Source: Pelagibius sp965227505 (GTDB taxonomy: Bacteria > Pseudomonadota > Alphaproteobacteria > Kiloniellales > Kiloniellaceae). Taken from it: a stretch of DNA of 64,000 nucleotides. The position numbers and the translations under genes were made by a program. Below, piece after piece: positions 17,225 through 25,206 of the stretch. Below the pieces are notes generated by a model. It was not told where the DNA came from, ran no database searches, and saw only the letters and a list, made by a program, of their open reading frames with translations. The number at the start of each line of letters is the position of its first letter. Position 1 is the stretch's first letter. The stretch is from the NCBI RefSeq assembly GCF_965227505.1, contig NZ_OZ245757.1:434001-498000 (forward strand). Reading direction: 5' to 3'.

Positions 17225-18033
17225 CGGATTCACCCGGCAGTCCGGTTGTGCTTCAGGCCGAAGGGCTCACTTACCGAACCGGCGCCGGGCGCTCCCTTGT
17301 CGCCAATGCAAGTGTCACCGTCCGGAGCGGTGACATGGTGGCCATCGCGGGCCCGAACGGCGCGGGCAAATCGACTCTGCTGCGGATGCTGGCCGGCCTG
17401 CTGGCCCCGACCGAGGGCTCCCTCCAGCTCTGCGGCCGGCCTTTCAACGCCTACGCGCCGCTGGAGCGCGCCCGCAGGATTGCCTATGTCGGCCAATTGG
17501 ACGAACCGGACCGCCGGCTGACTGTCTATGACTACGTGGCCCTTGGCCGCATCCCGCATAGGGCAAGTGCGTCGCGCGCGGAAGATCGGCGGATCGTCGA
17601 AGAAGCGATCGCGGAACTCCGGCTGACCGGCAAGGAACTGAGCCCGCTTGGACAGATCTCCGGTGGCGAGCTGCAACGGGCCTCGGTGGCGCGCGCGCTT
17701 TGTCAGCAACCGGATGTCTTGTTTCTGGACGAACCGACCAATCACCTGGACCCCAAGGCCAAGGGGACGCTCCTTTCCCTTCTCTTCGCCCGCGGGATCA
17801 CCAGCCTCTGCGTGCTCCACGAACTGGCGCTGATCCCCAAGCTGGCCAGCCACACGCTCCTTATGAACCGCGGCCAGGTGGTCGCTGCCGGGCGCACGGC
17901 AGACGTGCTGACTGCGCAGGCCGTGCACCAGGTCTTCGGTGTCGATTTCCTCCATCTTGCGCATCCGACCGAGGACCGCCTGGTTTCCGTCCTCGATATC
18001 CCGGTTGGCAGCAGTCATTCCGCCTCAAGCTGA
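17221..18033 (+). CDS. btuD: ABC transporter ATP-binding protein, predicted corrinoid importer BtuD
   Basis: ATPase of a type II (BtuCD/FecCDE-like) importer at the inner membrane. Walker A GPNGAGKST, signature ISGGELQRA, Walker B VLFLDEPTNHLD and the H-loop VLHELA are all present in 270 residues. I use the ATG at 17221; a longer in-frame start at 17056 lies inside the riboswitch aptamer and cannot be translated sensibly. The riboswitch points to cobalamin or a precursor as substrate. Confidence 0.9.
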   Translation: MTDSPGSPVVLQAEGLTYRTGAGRSLVANASVTVRSGDMVAIAGPNGAGKSTLLRMLAGLLAPTEGSLQLCGRPFNAYAPLERARRIAYVGQLDEPDRRLTVYDYVALGRIPHRASASRAEDRRIVEEAIAELRLTGKELSPLGQISGGELQRASVARALCQQPDVLFLDEPTNHLDPKAKGTLLSLLFARGITSLCVLHELALIPKLASHTLLMNRGQVVAAGRTADVLTAQAVHQVFGVDFLHLAHPTEDRLVSVLDIPVGSSHSASS

Positions 18034-18047
18034 AGGAAGCCCATTCG

Positions 18048-18995
18048 ATGAAATACCTCCTGCCCACCCTGCTCAGTCTTGCAGTTGCAGGCACCGCCCA
18101 GGCCTTCCCGGTGACGGTCGACAACTGCGGGGAGCCTCTGACCTTCGAGAAAGCGCCGGAGCGCCTGGTCGTCCACGACATCAACATGTCCGAGATGGCC
18201 TTTGCGCTCGGCCTTCAGGACCGGATGGTGGGCGTGACCGGGATCTCCGGCTGGTACAAGACAAGTCCGGAGTTCGAGATCAAAAGGGGCGCAATCCCCG
18301 AACTGGCGCCCAAGTACCCGACGGTCGAAACCCTGGTCGCGGCCGCTCCGGACGCCTTCCTTGCCGGCTGGTACTACGGCATGAAGCCCGGGGGAGATGT
18401 TACCCCCGACACCCTTGCCCCCCATGGCATCAAGACCCTGATCCTCTCCGAAAGCTGCATTCACCTGAACAAATCCCAGCCGCCGGCCTCCATGGACCTG
18501 CTGTATAAGGACGTTCTGCGTCTGGGTGCGGTCTTCGGCAAGACCGCGGAGGCCGAAGCGCTAGTGGAGGGCTGGAAAGCGCAGCTTGCCGACATCACGG
18601 CCAAGATCGGCGATGCAAAGGGAACCCGGGTGTTCCTCTTCGACTCCGGCGAGGACAAGCCCTTCACCGCAGGCAAGTACGCCATCATCAACGCGATGAT
18701 CGAAGCAGCCGGCGGCGTTAACGTCATGGGCGATATGGAAACCAGTTGGGGACGCTCGTCGTGGGAAGCAGTCGCCGCGGCCAACCCCCAATTCCTGATC
18801 CTGCTCGACTATCAGCAGGGCACCGGCGCCCAGGGCCTTCTCGACTGGCTGAAGTCCCATCCGGCCATGAAGGAAACCGATGCGGTCAAGGCCGAACGCT
18901 TCGTTGCGTTGCGCTACGAGGAGCTGACGCCCGGCCCGGCAAACATCGCCGCCATTGCCAAGATTGCAGAGGCGATGAACCCCAAAGCCTTCTGA
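18048..18995 (+). CDS. btuF: Periplasmic substrate-binding protein, predicted corrinoid-binding BtuF
   Basis: 315 residues with a signal peptide cleaved after AGTAQA (about residue 19). The rest is the two-lobe class III periplasmic binding fold (ERLVVHDINMSEMAFALGL, then APDAFLAGWYYGM, GGVNVMG, and a conserved-helix linker) used by cobalamin and siderophore importers. It is 14 bases after btuD and 7 bases before btuC. Substrate is inferred from the riboswitch. Confidence 0.88.
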   Translation: MKYLLPTLLSLAVAGTAQAFPVTVDNCGEPLTFEKAPERLVVHDINMSEMAFALGLQDRMVGVTGISGWYKTSPEFEIKRGAIPELAPKYPTVETLVAAAPDAFLAGWYYGMKPGGDVTPDTLAPHGIKTLILSESCIHLNKSQPPASMDLLYKDVLRLGAVFGKTAEAEALVEGWKAQLADITAKIGDAKGTRVFLFDSGEDKPFTAGKYAIINAMIEAAGGVNVMGDMETSWGRSSWEAVAAANPQFLILLDYQQGTGAQGLLDWLKSHPAMKETDAVKAERFVALRYEELTPGPANIAAIAKIAEAMNPKAF

Positions 18996-19002
18996 TCGTC
19001 TT

Positions 19003-20013
19003 GTGTTCCGTCTGTCCTTCACGGCCGTGGCGGGGGTGGCGGGGCTAACCGCCCTCGCGCTGCTGTCGGTCGGCTGGGGGGCAACACCCATCCCTGTCGC
19101 AGACCTTCTGGCCGCGTTTGCGCGGGCCCTTGGCCTGGCGGAAAACACAGCGGCGACGCCGGTTGACCGCATCGTCATAGACCTGCGGACACCGCGGGTC
19201 CTGCTTGCAATCCTGGTCGGCGGCGGTCTCGGGATGGTGGGCTGCCTGCTCCAGACCGTGACGCGCAACGATCTGGCCGACCCGTTTCTCTTCGGCCTCT
19301 CATCCGGCGCGGCGGCTGGCGCGGTCTTTGTCATTACGGTCACCGGCGACCGGCTCGGCATCTGGACCCTGCCGCTGGCGGCCTTCTGCGGCGGCATGCT
19401 GGCGGCGCTGATCGTCCTGGCGCTGGTCCGGCGCATGGGGTTTCAGGGACCGGAAAAGCTCGTGCTCGCGGGGCTGGCTGTCTCCTTCCTCTTTACCGCA
19501 GTGACCAACTACATGGTCTTCGCCGGCGACCAGCGCGCCGCCCACTCCGTCCTGTTCTGGAGCCTGGGGGGCCTTGGCCTGGCGCGCTGGGAAAACCTGC
19601 CGCTGGTCCTTTTTGGGTTCTCCGCGCTTCTGGTCTTCGCTGTGGCGCGCCACCGTCATCTGGACGCCCTTCTGGGCGGTGAGTTGACGGCGAACAGCCT
19701 GGGCGTGAATGCAGACCGCTTTCGCCTGCAGGTCTTTCTGGCCGCAGCCTTCTCGACGGCGATCTTTGTCTCGGTGACCGGCGTCATCGGCTTCGTCGGG
19801 CTGATGGTGCCGCACATCGCACGGGCTTTGGTCGGGCCGCTGCACCGCGCCAGTCTTGTGCTCAGTGCGCTTTTTGGGGCGCTGCTCCTGCTGGCCAGCG
19901 ATCTCGTTTCACGCGTTCTGCTGGCCCCTCAAGAGCTCCCCATCGGGATCGTGACCGCGTCGATTGGGGCGAGCTTCATCGTGGTGCTGCTGCTCCAGCG
20001 CCGCCTCGCCTGA
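19003..20013 (+). CDS. btuC: ABC transporter permease, FecCD/BtuC family
   Basis: 336 residues, mostly membrane helices (about nine to ten). It has the family segments LRTPRVLLAILVGGGLGMVGCLLQTVTRNDLADPFLFGLSSG-type N-region and GFVGLMVPHIARALVG, the cytoplasmic loop that meets BtuD. The start is GTG at 19003, seven bases after the btuF stop. It completes a three-gene importer; no TonB receptor is nearby, so outer-membrane uptake must be encoded elsewhere. Confidence 0.9.
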   Translation: MFRLSFTAVAGVAGLTALALLSVGWGATPIPVADLLAAFARALGLAENTAATPVDRIVIDLRTPRVLLAILVGGGLGMVGCLLQTVTRNDLADPFLFGLSSGAAAGAVFVITVTGDRLGIWTLPLAAFCGGMLAALIVLALVRRMGFQGPEKLVLAGLAVSFLFTAVTNYMVFAGDQRAAHSVLFWSLGGLGLARWENLPLVLFGFSALLVFAVARHRHLDALLGGELTANSLGVNADRFRLQVFLAAAFSTAIFVSVTGVIGFVGLMVPHIARALVGPLHRASLVLSALFGALLLLASDLVSRVLLAPQELPIGIVTASIGASFIVVLLLQRRLA

Positions 20014-20046
20014 GCCGGCCTCCCTCTCCCTCCTCTTGGTCGACTG

Positions 20047-20748
20047 TCAGCCCAGAAGCCAGCGCCGCATAGCAGCCGTGACCGGCTCCGGGCGTTCCAG
20101 CGGGGCCAGATGGCCGCAGTCCTCAACCACCACCAGCTCCGCATCCGAAATCGCCGCCGCCATGGCCTCGTGGTCGGCCAGCGGCGTCAGAGCGTCCTGG
20201 CGGCCGCAAAGAACGAGGGTCGGCACCGTGATCCCGGGAAGCGTCTCCCGGTGGTCGCGCCGGGTCATGATGGCATGCTGCTGGGAGAGAAAGGCCTCCC
20301 GTCCGACGCGCGCGGCCATGCCCATCACCGCCGCGGTCAGAGCCTCATCGTCCATCCGGCTTTCCAGGATGAAGAGCGGCAGCAGCCGTGGCGTCACGCC
20401 CTTGAACTGGCCCTTCCGGGCGAGTTGGATCAGGCCGCGCCGGCGCGCCGTCGCTTCCTCCGAGTCGCCCTGGGCCCGGGTGTCGATGAGGGCCAGGCGC
20501 TCGACCCGTTCCGGCGCGCGGGCCATCAGCTCCAGCGCCACATAGCCGCCCATGGACAGCCCGGCTAGGGCAAAGCGCGGCGGCATCGCGTCCAGCACAT
20601 GCTCAACCATGGCGGCGCTGCTGTCCTGAGTGGTGAAATCGGCCACCCAGCAGTCGGCGATATCGGACAGGCCTTCGATCTGGTGGCCCCAGAGGGCACC
20701 GTCGCAGAGCAGCCCCGGCAGAAGCGCAAGCGGGATCTTCTCGGTCAT
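20047..20748 (-). CDS. Alpha/beta hydrolase
   Basis: 233 residues with the alpha/beta hydrolase core: oxyanion segment LLPGLLCDGALW, nucleophile Ser65 in GLSMGG, acid in CGRQDALTP and His in EDCGHLAPLERP. The substrate is unknown; esterase, thioesterase or lactonase activity is possible. It is convergent with btuC (33 bases apart) and lies 53 bases downstream of the isochorismatase-type gene, possibly in one transcript. Confidence 0.85.
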   Translation of the reverse strand: MTEKIPLALLPGLLCDGALWGHQIEGLSDIADCWVADFTTQDSSAAMVEHVLDAMPPRFALAGLSMGGYVALELMARAPERVERLALIDTRAQGDSEEATARRRGLIQLARKGQFKGVTPRLLPLFILESRMDDEALTAAVMGMAARVGREAFLSQQHAIMTRRDHRETLPGITVPTLVLCGRQDALTPLADHEAMAAAISDAELVVVEDCGHLAPLERPEPVTAAMRRWLLG

Positions 20749-20801
20749 GGGAGATTTCTTAGCTGGGGAAAATCATCAGGTCGCGGCTCGGGAGTGTCAG
20801 T

Positions 20802-21395
20802 CTAGGCGGTTCCGGCGGCCTGCCCAAGCCCTCCGGGCTGCGCGGGCCGGTGCAGCCGGATCAGCACGCTGTCGCTGTCCGTCAGGGCGACCCCGGCGGC
20901 TGCCATGCGCCGCAATGCCAGTTCCTTGTTCAACGGCACGCGCGACGCTACCGCATCGCTGACCAGGGCGACCTTCGCATCTCTTGCACGCAGGCAGAGC
21001 ACGGTCTGGAGGACGCAGACATGCGCCTCCATGCCGGCCACGATCCATTCGGTGACCCCGGCCCATTCGGTGACCCCGGAGTGGCGATCGAGCGCCGCCG
21101 TGAAGGCGGCCTCCCGCGGGGCGCCGAAGGCGGTCTTCTCGATGATCTCGTCCGGCGTCAAGCGCTCACGCAGAGCCGCGACCGTCGGCCCCAGTCCCTT
21201 GGAATACTGCTCCGTAGCGAGAACCGGGCGCCCGGCGGCCTTGAAAGCCTCCAGCAGCCGCAGACAGCGCGCGACGACCGCCGGGCTTTCGGCAATCGCC
21301 GGCGCAAGGCGCTCCTGAAGATCGACCAAAAGCAGCCCGGCATCGTTACAGTCAACCAGAGGATGCAGCCCAGTTGTATCGGAAACATTAACCAT
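20802..21395 (-). CDS. Isochorismatase-family cysteine hydrolase
   Basis: 197 residues with the family triad Asp25 (LLLVDLQERL), Lys87 (EKTAFGAP) and Cys127 (MEAHVCVLQT). Members cleave isochorismate, nicotinamide or related amides; which one is not evident, though this subgroup resembles YcaC/hydrolase-like proteins. Just before the cysteine loop there is an 18-base in-frame tandem duplication that doubles GVTEWA (about 107-118). I start at the ATG 21395 since upstream codons are AT-rich intergenic sequence. Confidence 0.83.
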   Translation of the reverse strand: MVNVSDTTGLHPLVDCNDAGLLLVDLQERLAPAIAESPAVVARCLRLLEAFKAAGRPVLATEQYSKGLGPTVAALRERLTPDEIIEKTAFGAPREAAFTAALDRHSGVTEWAGVTEWIVAGMEAHVCVLQTVLCLRARDAKVALVSDAVASRVPLNKELALRRMAAAGVALTDSDSVLIRLHRPAQPGGLGQAAGTA

Positions 21396-21565
21396 AATAG
21401 GCCCAAGATATAGGAACATTATTTTATTTGGAATGACGACTGTTCGCGGTTTCATGAATAGGGCCGCAAATGATTGACATGTTGACGGCAATTCTTATGA
21501 TCCGCGCAGCCGTGATTGAATCGAATTCAATCGGCGTAGCTACTCCAGAGTGACACACGGTTTAC

Positions 21566-23119
21566 ATGATTTTTGAAGATCTTGGACTGAGTCCAGAGGT
21601 CCTGAAGGCGGTTGAGGAAGTGGGTTATTCCACCCCGACCCCGATCCAGGAAAAAGCGATCCCGGTCGTCCTGATGGGACGCGACGTCTTGGGCTGTGCG
21701 CAGACCGGCACCGGCAAGACGGCGGGCTTCACACTACCGATGATCGACATCCTCTCCAGCGGCCGCGCCCGGGCGCGCATGCCCCGCTCGCTGATCATCG
21801 CGCCGACGCGCGAGCTGGCCGCCCAGGTGTCCGAGAACTTCGAGCTCTACGGCAAGTACGGCAAGCTATCCATGGCCCTGCTCATCGGCGGCTCGTCCTT
21901 TGTCGAGCAGGAGCAGAAGCTGGACCGCGGCGTCGATGTTCTGATCGCAACGCCGGGGCGCCTCATCGATCTCTTCGAGCGCGGCAAGATCCTGCTGGCT
22001 GACGTCAAGATTCTTGTGATCGACGAGGCCGACCGCATGCTGGACATGGGCTTCATGCCCGATGTGGAGCGCATCGTCGGGCTGCTGCCGAAAATCCGTC
22101 AGACCCTGTTCTTCTCGGCCACCATGCCGCCGGAGATCCGGCGGCTGGCCGACAGCTTCCTGATGAACCCGAAGGAGATCTCCGTCGACCCGCCGGCCTC
22201 GGCGGCCGAGACCGTGACCCAGGGCCTTCTCAAGGTCCGCGGCGCGGCCAAGGAGAAGCGGGCCGCCCTGCGCGATCTGATCCGCAGCGAGGAGGTCAAG
22301 TCCGCCCTCGTGTTCTGCAACCGCAAGCGCGACGTCGACATCGTGTTCCGCTCCATGCAGCGTCATGGCTTCTCGGTCGCCGCCCTGCACGGCGACATGG
22401 CGCAGCCGGTGCGCATGGAAACCTTGCAGACCTTCAAGGACGGCGCGGTGCAGTTCCTGGTCTGCTCCGATGTGGCGGCGCGCGGACTGGACATTCCGGC
22501 CGTATCCCATGTCTTCAACTTCGATGTGCCGTCCAACCCGGAAGACTATGTGCACCGGATCGGACGGACCGGCCGCGCCGGACGCAGCGGCAAGGCCTTT
22601 ACCCTGGCGCTGCCGGAAGAAGGCAAGTATCTGGCGTCCGTCGTCCGGATGATCGGCAAGGACATCCCCGCAGTCACCCTTGAGACTGCGGAAAGCTGGG
22701 ATGCCGGCGAAGCCGAGGAACAGGCCGGCGGCCGGCGCCGCCGCGGATCGTCGCGCCGGGGCTCCCGCTCCGCCGCGGGCAAGAGTTCCGAGGGCCGGAG
22801 CCGCAAGGGCCGCGGTGAGGGAGACCGGGGCGAAAGAGACCGGGGCGAAAAGGATCGGGGCGAAAAGGATCGGGGCGAAAGGCGCCGCAGGGACCGGTCG
22901 GACAAGGGTCACGCCGCAGAGGCGGATCGGGACGTGGTCCCCTTCGAGACCCCGGCCGAGCAGGACGCCCCCAAGACGGACCGCAGCAAGGCCAAAGGCG
23001 AGAAGCGCGAGCCGCGCCGCGCCAAACAGAAGCAGGAGGGCGATGCCCTGGCGCCGGGCGAAACCGCCTTCGGCGACCATATTCCGGCCTTTCTGCTGCG
23101 TCCGGCAAAGGTCGCCTGA
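21566..23119 (+). CDS. DEAD-box ATP-dependent RNA helicase (RhlE-like) with basic repeat tail
   Basis: RNA unwinding enzyme for ribosome assembly or mRNA decay. Motifs appear in order: Q motif (PTPIQ), AQTGTGKT (45-52), PTRELA, TPGR, DEAD, SAT, then ARGLD and HRIGRTGR in the second RecA domain, ending at about residue 375. The remaining 140 residues are disordered and charged, including tandem DRGEK/DRGER units, and probably bind RNA. At 517 residues it is longer than E. coli RhlE because of this tail. Divergent from the isochorismatase-type gene. Confidence 0.93.
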   Translation: MIFEDLGLSPEVLKAVEEVGYSTPTPIQEKAIPVVLMGRDVLGCAQTGTGKTAGFTLPMIDILSSGRARARMPRSLIIAPTRELAAQVSENFELYGKYGKLSMALLIGGSSFVEQEQKLDRGVDVLIATPGRLIDLFERGKILLADVKILVIDEADRMLDMGFMPDVERIVGLLPKIRQTLFFSATMPPEIRRLADSFLMNPKEISVDPPASAAETVTQGLLKVRGAAKEKRAALRDLIRSEEVKSALVFCNRKRDVDIVFRSMQRHGFSVAALHGDMAQPVRMETLQTFKDGAVQFLVCSDVAARGLDIPAVSHVFNFDVPSNPEDYVHRIGRTGRAGRSGKAFTLALPEEGKYLASVVRMIGKDIPAVTLETAESWDAGEAEEQAGGRRRRGSSRRGSRSAAGKSSEGRSRKGRGEGDRGERDRGEKDRGEKDRGERRRRDRSDKGHAAEADRDVVPFETPAEQDAPKTDRSKAKGEKREPRRAKQKQEGDALAPGETAFGDHIPAFLLRPAKVA

Positions 23120-23154
23120 CGGTTTCGTCCTTCCCCTCTTACAGCACCACCGCT

Positions 23155-24183
23155 TTACCGGGTAACCACTGCAGCCTCGGGCGCAAAGCCATCCTCGACC
23201 GCGGCCAGGACCACGTCGCGCTCCGCCACGCCCTCCGGCAACGGCAGACCGCGGGCCACCCGGAACGCCCCGTCATAGGGCCCGATAAAGACGGCCCGTT
23301 CTCCGGCCAGGGCGTCCAGACGCGCCGCCTCATCGAAGCTGTGCCCGAGGCCCGAGACCGCATAGCCCGGCGGCGCGGGCTGGGGTTCCAGGTAGCCTTC
23401 GACGGACAGCCGCTCCAGCGGCCCGGCGAGCCCCCGGAAGCGGCCGGTCGCGATACGATCCGCAATCAGCAGATCTCCGCGGCGGCGGCCTACCGCCGTT
23501 ACGAACCCGCCAGCCTGCGGCACCGCTGTCCCGGGCGGCAAGACGAGGTCAAGACCGCCGAGGCGCAGGCGGTCACGCGTCCCACCGGCCAGGGCTACGC
23601 CCGCCACGACATCATCGAGGCTGATCGCACTCAGCAGGTCGACCCGCGCCGCGACGACGCTGTTTCCGCGCCACAGACCGGAGACCGCGACCCGCTGACC
23701 GGGAGCCGGCTGAAATCGGCCCCGGGGGCCGGTTAACGGCGCCCCGCGCTCGACCAGCACGTCGACCCCGAGGCAGCGGAAACCATCATCGGTCAGGCTT
23801 TCGATCCGCCCAACCAGCGGGTGCACCACGGTGACGCCGGCGGCAACCAAGCCGCCGTCCGGTCCGGCCGCGGCCTCAATGGTTACGGCCTGGCCCGGGC
23901 CCACCGCGCTCAACGGCAGCGTGCCAAGGGCGTGGCGCACGGCAAGGCCCGGCGGCGTTTCGATGGTCAGGCCATTCACCCGCAGGCTTGCCGTACCGTG
24001 AACCAGGCCGATGATGCCGGTTCCGCCGACCCCGCCCTCGGAGGGGCGGTCGGAGGACCCGCCCGATGCCTGCGCAAGGCGTTGACCGCGCGCCGGCGCG
24101 CCAGGCGGGCTGCAGGCCGCAAGCGCGCTCAGCCCAAGCCCGATCAGGACGGCCCGTCGCCCGGCATTGATCTTCTGTCTCAT
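23155..24183 (-). CDS. Exported lipoprotein-like protein with DUF5666-type repeats
   Basis: 342 residues. The N-terminus MRQKINAGRRAVLIGLGLSA ends in LSALAAC, a lipobox, so it is probably a lipoprotein. The mature part repeats a beta unit of the form VxGxVxxLxxxxLxVNGlxxxT (residues about 60-250), as in DUF5666 domains. The start at 24183 was chosen because the longer frame runs through the upstream gene. It follows the 24197-25048 gene by 13 bases, so they form an operon. Function unknown. Confidence 0.75.
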   Translation of the reverse strand: MRQKINAGRRAVLIGLGLSALAACSPPGAPARGQRLAQASGGSSDRPSEGGVGGTGIIGLVHGTASLRVNGLTIETPPGLAVRHALGTLPLSAVGPGQAVTIEAAAGPDGGLVAAGVTVVHPLVGRIESLTDDGFRCLGVDVLVERGAPLTGPRGRFQPAPGQRVAVSGLWRGNSVVAARVDLLSAISLDDVVAGVALAGGTRDRLRLGGLDLVLPPGTAVPQAGGFVTAVGRRRGDLLIADRIATGRFRGLAGPLERLSVEGYLEPQPAPPGYAVSGLGHSFDEAARLDALAGERAVFIGPYDGAFRVARGLPLPEGVAERDVVLAAVEDGFAPEAAVVTR

Positions 24184-24196
24184 GGTCCTCCCCCGA

Positions 24197-25048
24197 CTAG
24201 CGCTCGTCCTCTGCGGCTTCGTCTTCGCGATAGAAATAAACGCCGAAGCGGAACCGTTCGTTGGCCTCGCCGGCTTCGGCACTCTCCTTATCGGCGTCCT
24301 GCCGCTCAAAGCCCAGACGGTTGAGCTCAGCCAGGACCTCACCGGCCAGCAGGCGTGCGCGGGCTTCGACCGCATCCACGGAGGCGGCGCTCAGGTTGTT
24401 GTAAAACACGGCCCGTTCAAGAAAAGGCGCCGGGCCCTCTTCGGTCAGGATGTTCTCCACGGCGGCGGACACGTGGTCCCCGATGTTCCGGGAGAAGAAA
24501 TGAAAGCGCTCGCCCTCGCCTTCTCGCGACAGCAAGGCATCGCCGCGCAGGGTGACGCTGTCGCTCTCGCCGTCGAGAACGACAAGCCCGCGGCGCAACA
24601 GCTCGTCGAGAATGGTGCGCGGGCGCACGTCGGTGCTGACGGATTCCACCAGGGTCTCAAAGGAAACGCCGTCCCTGGCCTGCCGCGGCAACGGCAGGGG
24701 CGCGCCCTCCGGCGTCGTGGTCCGCGGGTCGGCCAGCCAGCGCCCGATAACGGTCGCCAGCACACTGACCCGCTGGCCAAGCGCTTTGTCTTCCGCACCC
24801 TCATGTTCGCGCAGGGTTCGGACGTCCTTGCGGTGGACGCCGGTGATCACGCTGACCCGGCTGTCGGTCGGCGGCTCGCCGTCCAGCCGGAAGTCCTCGC
24901 GGGCCACCTCCACATAAAGCTCCTTGAGCACCCGGTAGAGCGACGGTGCGGTGACGCCCTTGGCGATCAGGGCTTTCACCAAGGGGCGCAGAAGCCGCCT
25001 GAGGGCTGGTCCCAGTTCCGACGCGTCCGGATCACCAGACTGTGTCAT
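24197..25048 (-). CDS. DUF6502-like protein, possible DNA-binding regulator
   Basis: 283 residues with no signal peptide. The N-terminal half (LRRLLRPLVKALIAKGVTAPSLYRVLKELYVEVA, then SRVSVITGVHRKDVRTLRE) looks like a winged or helix-turn-helix region; the C-terminal half has no clear relatives. I recall this arrangement under DUF6502, often next to a DUF5666 gene. The start at 25048 sits 20 bases inside a spacer whose 11-base inverted repeats may be its own operator. The role as repressor is inference. Confidence 0.7.
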   Translation of the reverse strand: MTQSGDPDASELGPALRRLLRPLVKALIAKGVTAPSLYRVLKELYVEVAREDFRLDGEPPTDSRVSVITGVHRKDVRTLREHEGAEDKALGQRVSVLATVIGRWLADPRTTTPEGAPLPLPRQARDGVSFETLVESVSTDVRPRTILDELLRRGLVVLDGESDSVTLRGDALLSREGEGERFHFFSRNIGDHVSAAVENILTEEGPAPFLERAVFYNNLSAASVDAVEARARLLAGEVLAELNRLGFERQDADKESAEAGEANERFRFGVYFYREDEAAEDER

Positions 25049-25067
25049 GGGCGTGATATAGAGCTTG

Positions 25068-25148
25068 GTGGGAAAAAAGACCACAAAAAACCTTGGAGCT
25101 GCGGAAGCCGGAGTGTATGGTGACAAGATAAATGGGATTTTTTCCCAC
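25068..25148. promoter_or_regulatory. Inverted repeat pair in the divergent DUF6502 / RTX promoter region
   Basis: GTGGGAAAAAA (25068-25078) and its exact reverse complement TTTTTTCCCAC (25138-25148) are 59 bases apart, placed between two divergent genes. The right arm is itself half of a smaller dyad TGGGA-TTTTT-TCCCA (25133-25147). Such spacing suits a looped or two-dimer operator. Confidence 0.5.
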
Positions 25149-25206
25149 ATTCAATCATATGGGGTCTTAACCGCTGTCCTGCAACGCTTTTTGAGGAGCT
25201 CCCCCC

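Noticed and set aside
17056..18033. Longer 325-residue reading of btuD
   Set aside because: Its start is inside the riboswitch aptamer and the added 55 residues have no homology; the ATG at 17221 is the real start.
22674..23108. Antisense frames over the helicase tail
   Set aside because: They arise from codon bias of the charged repeats and have no features.
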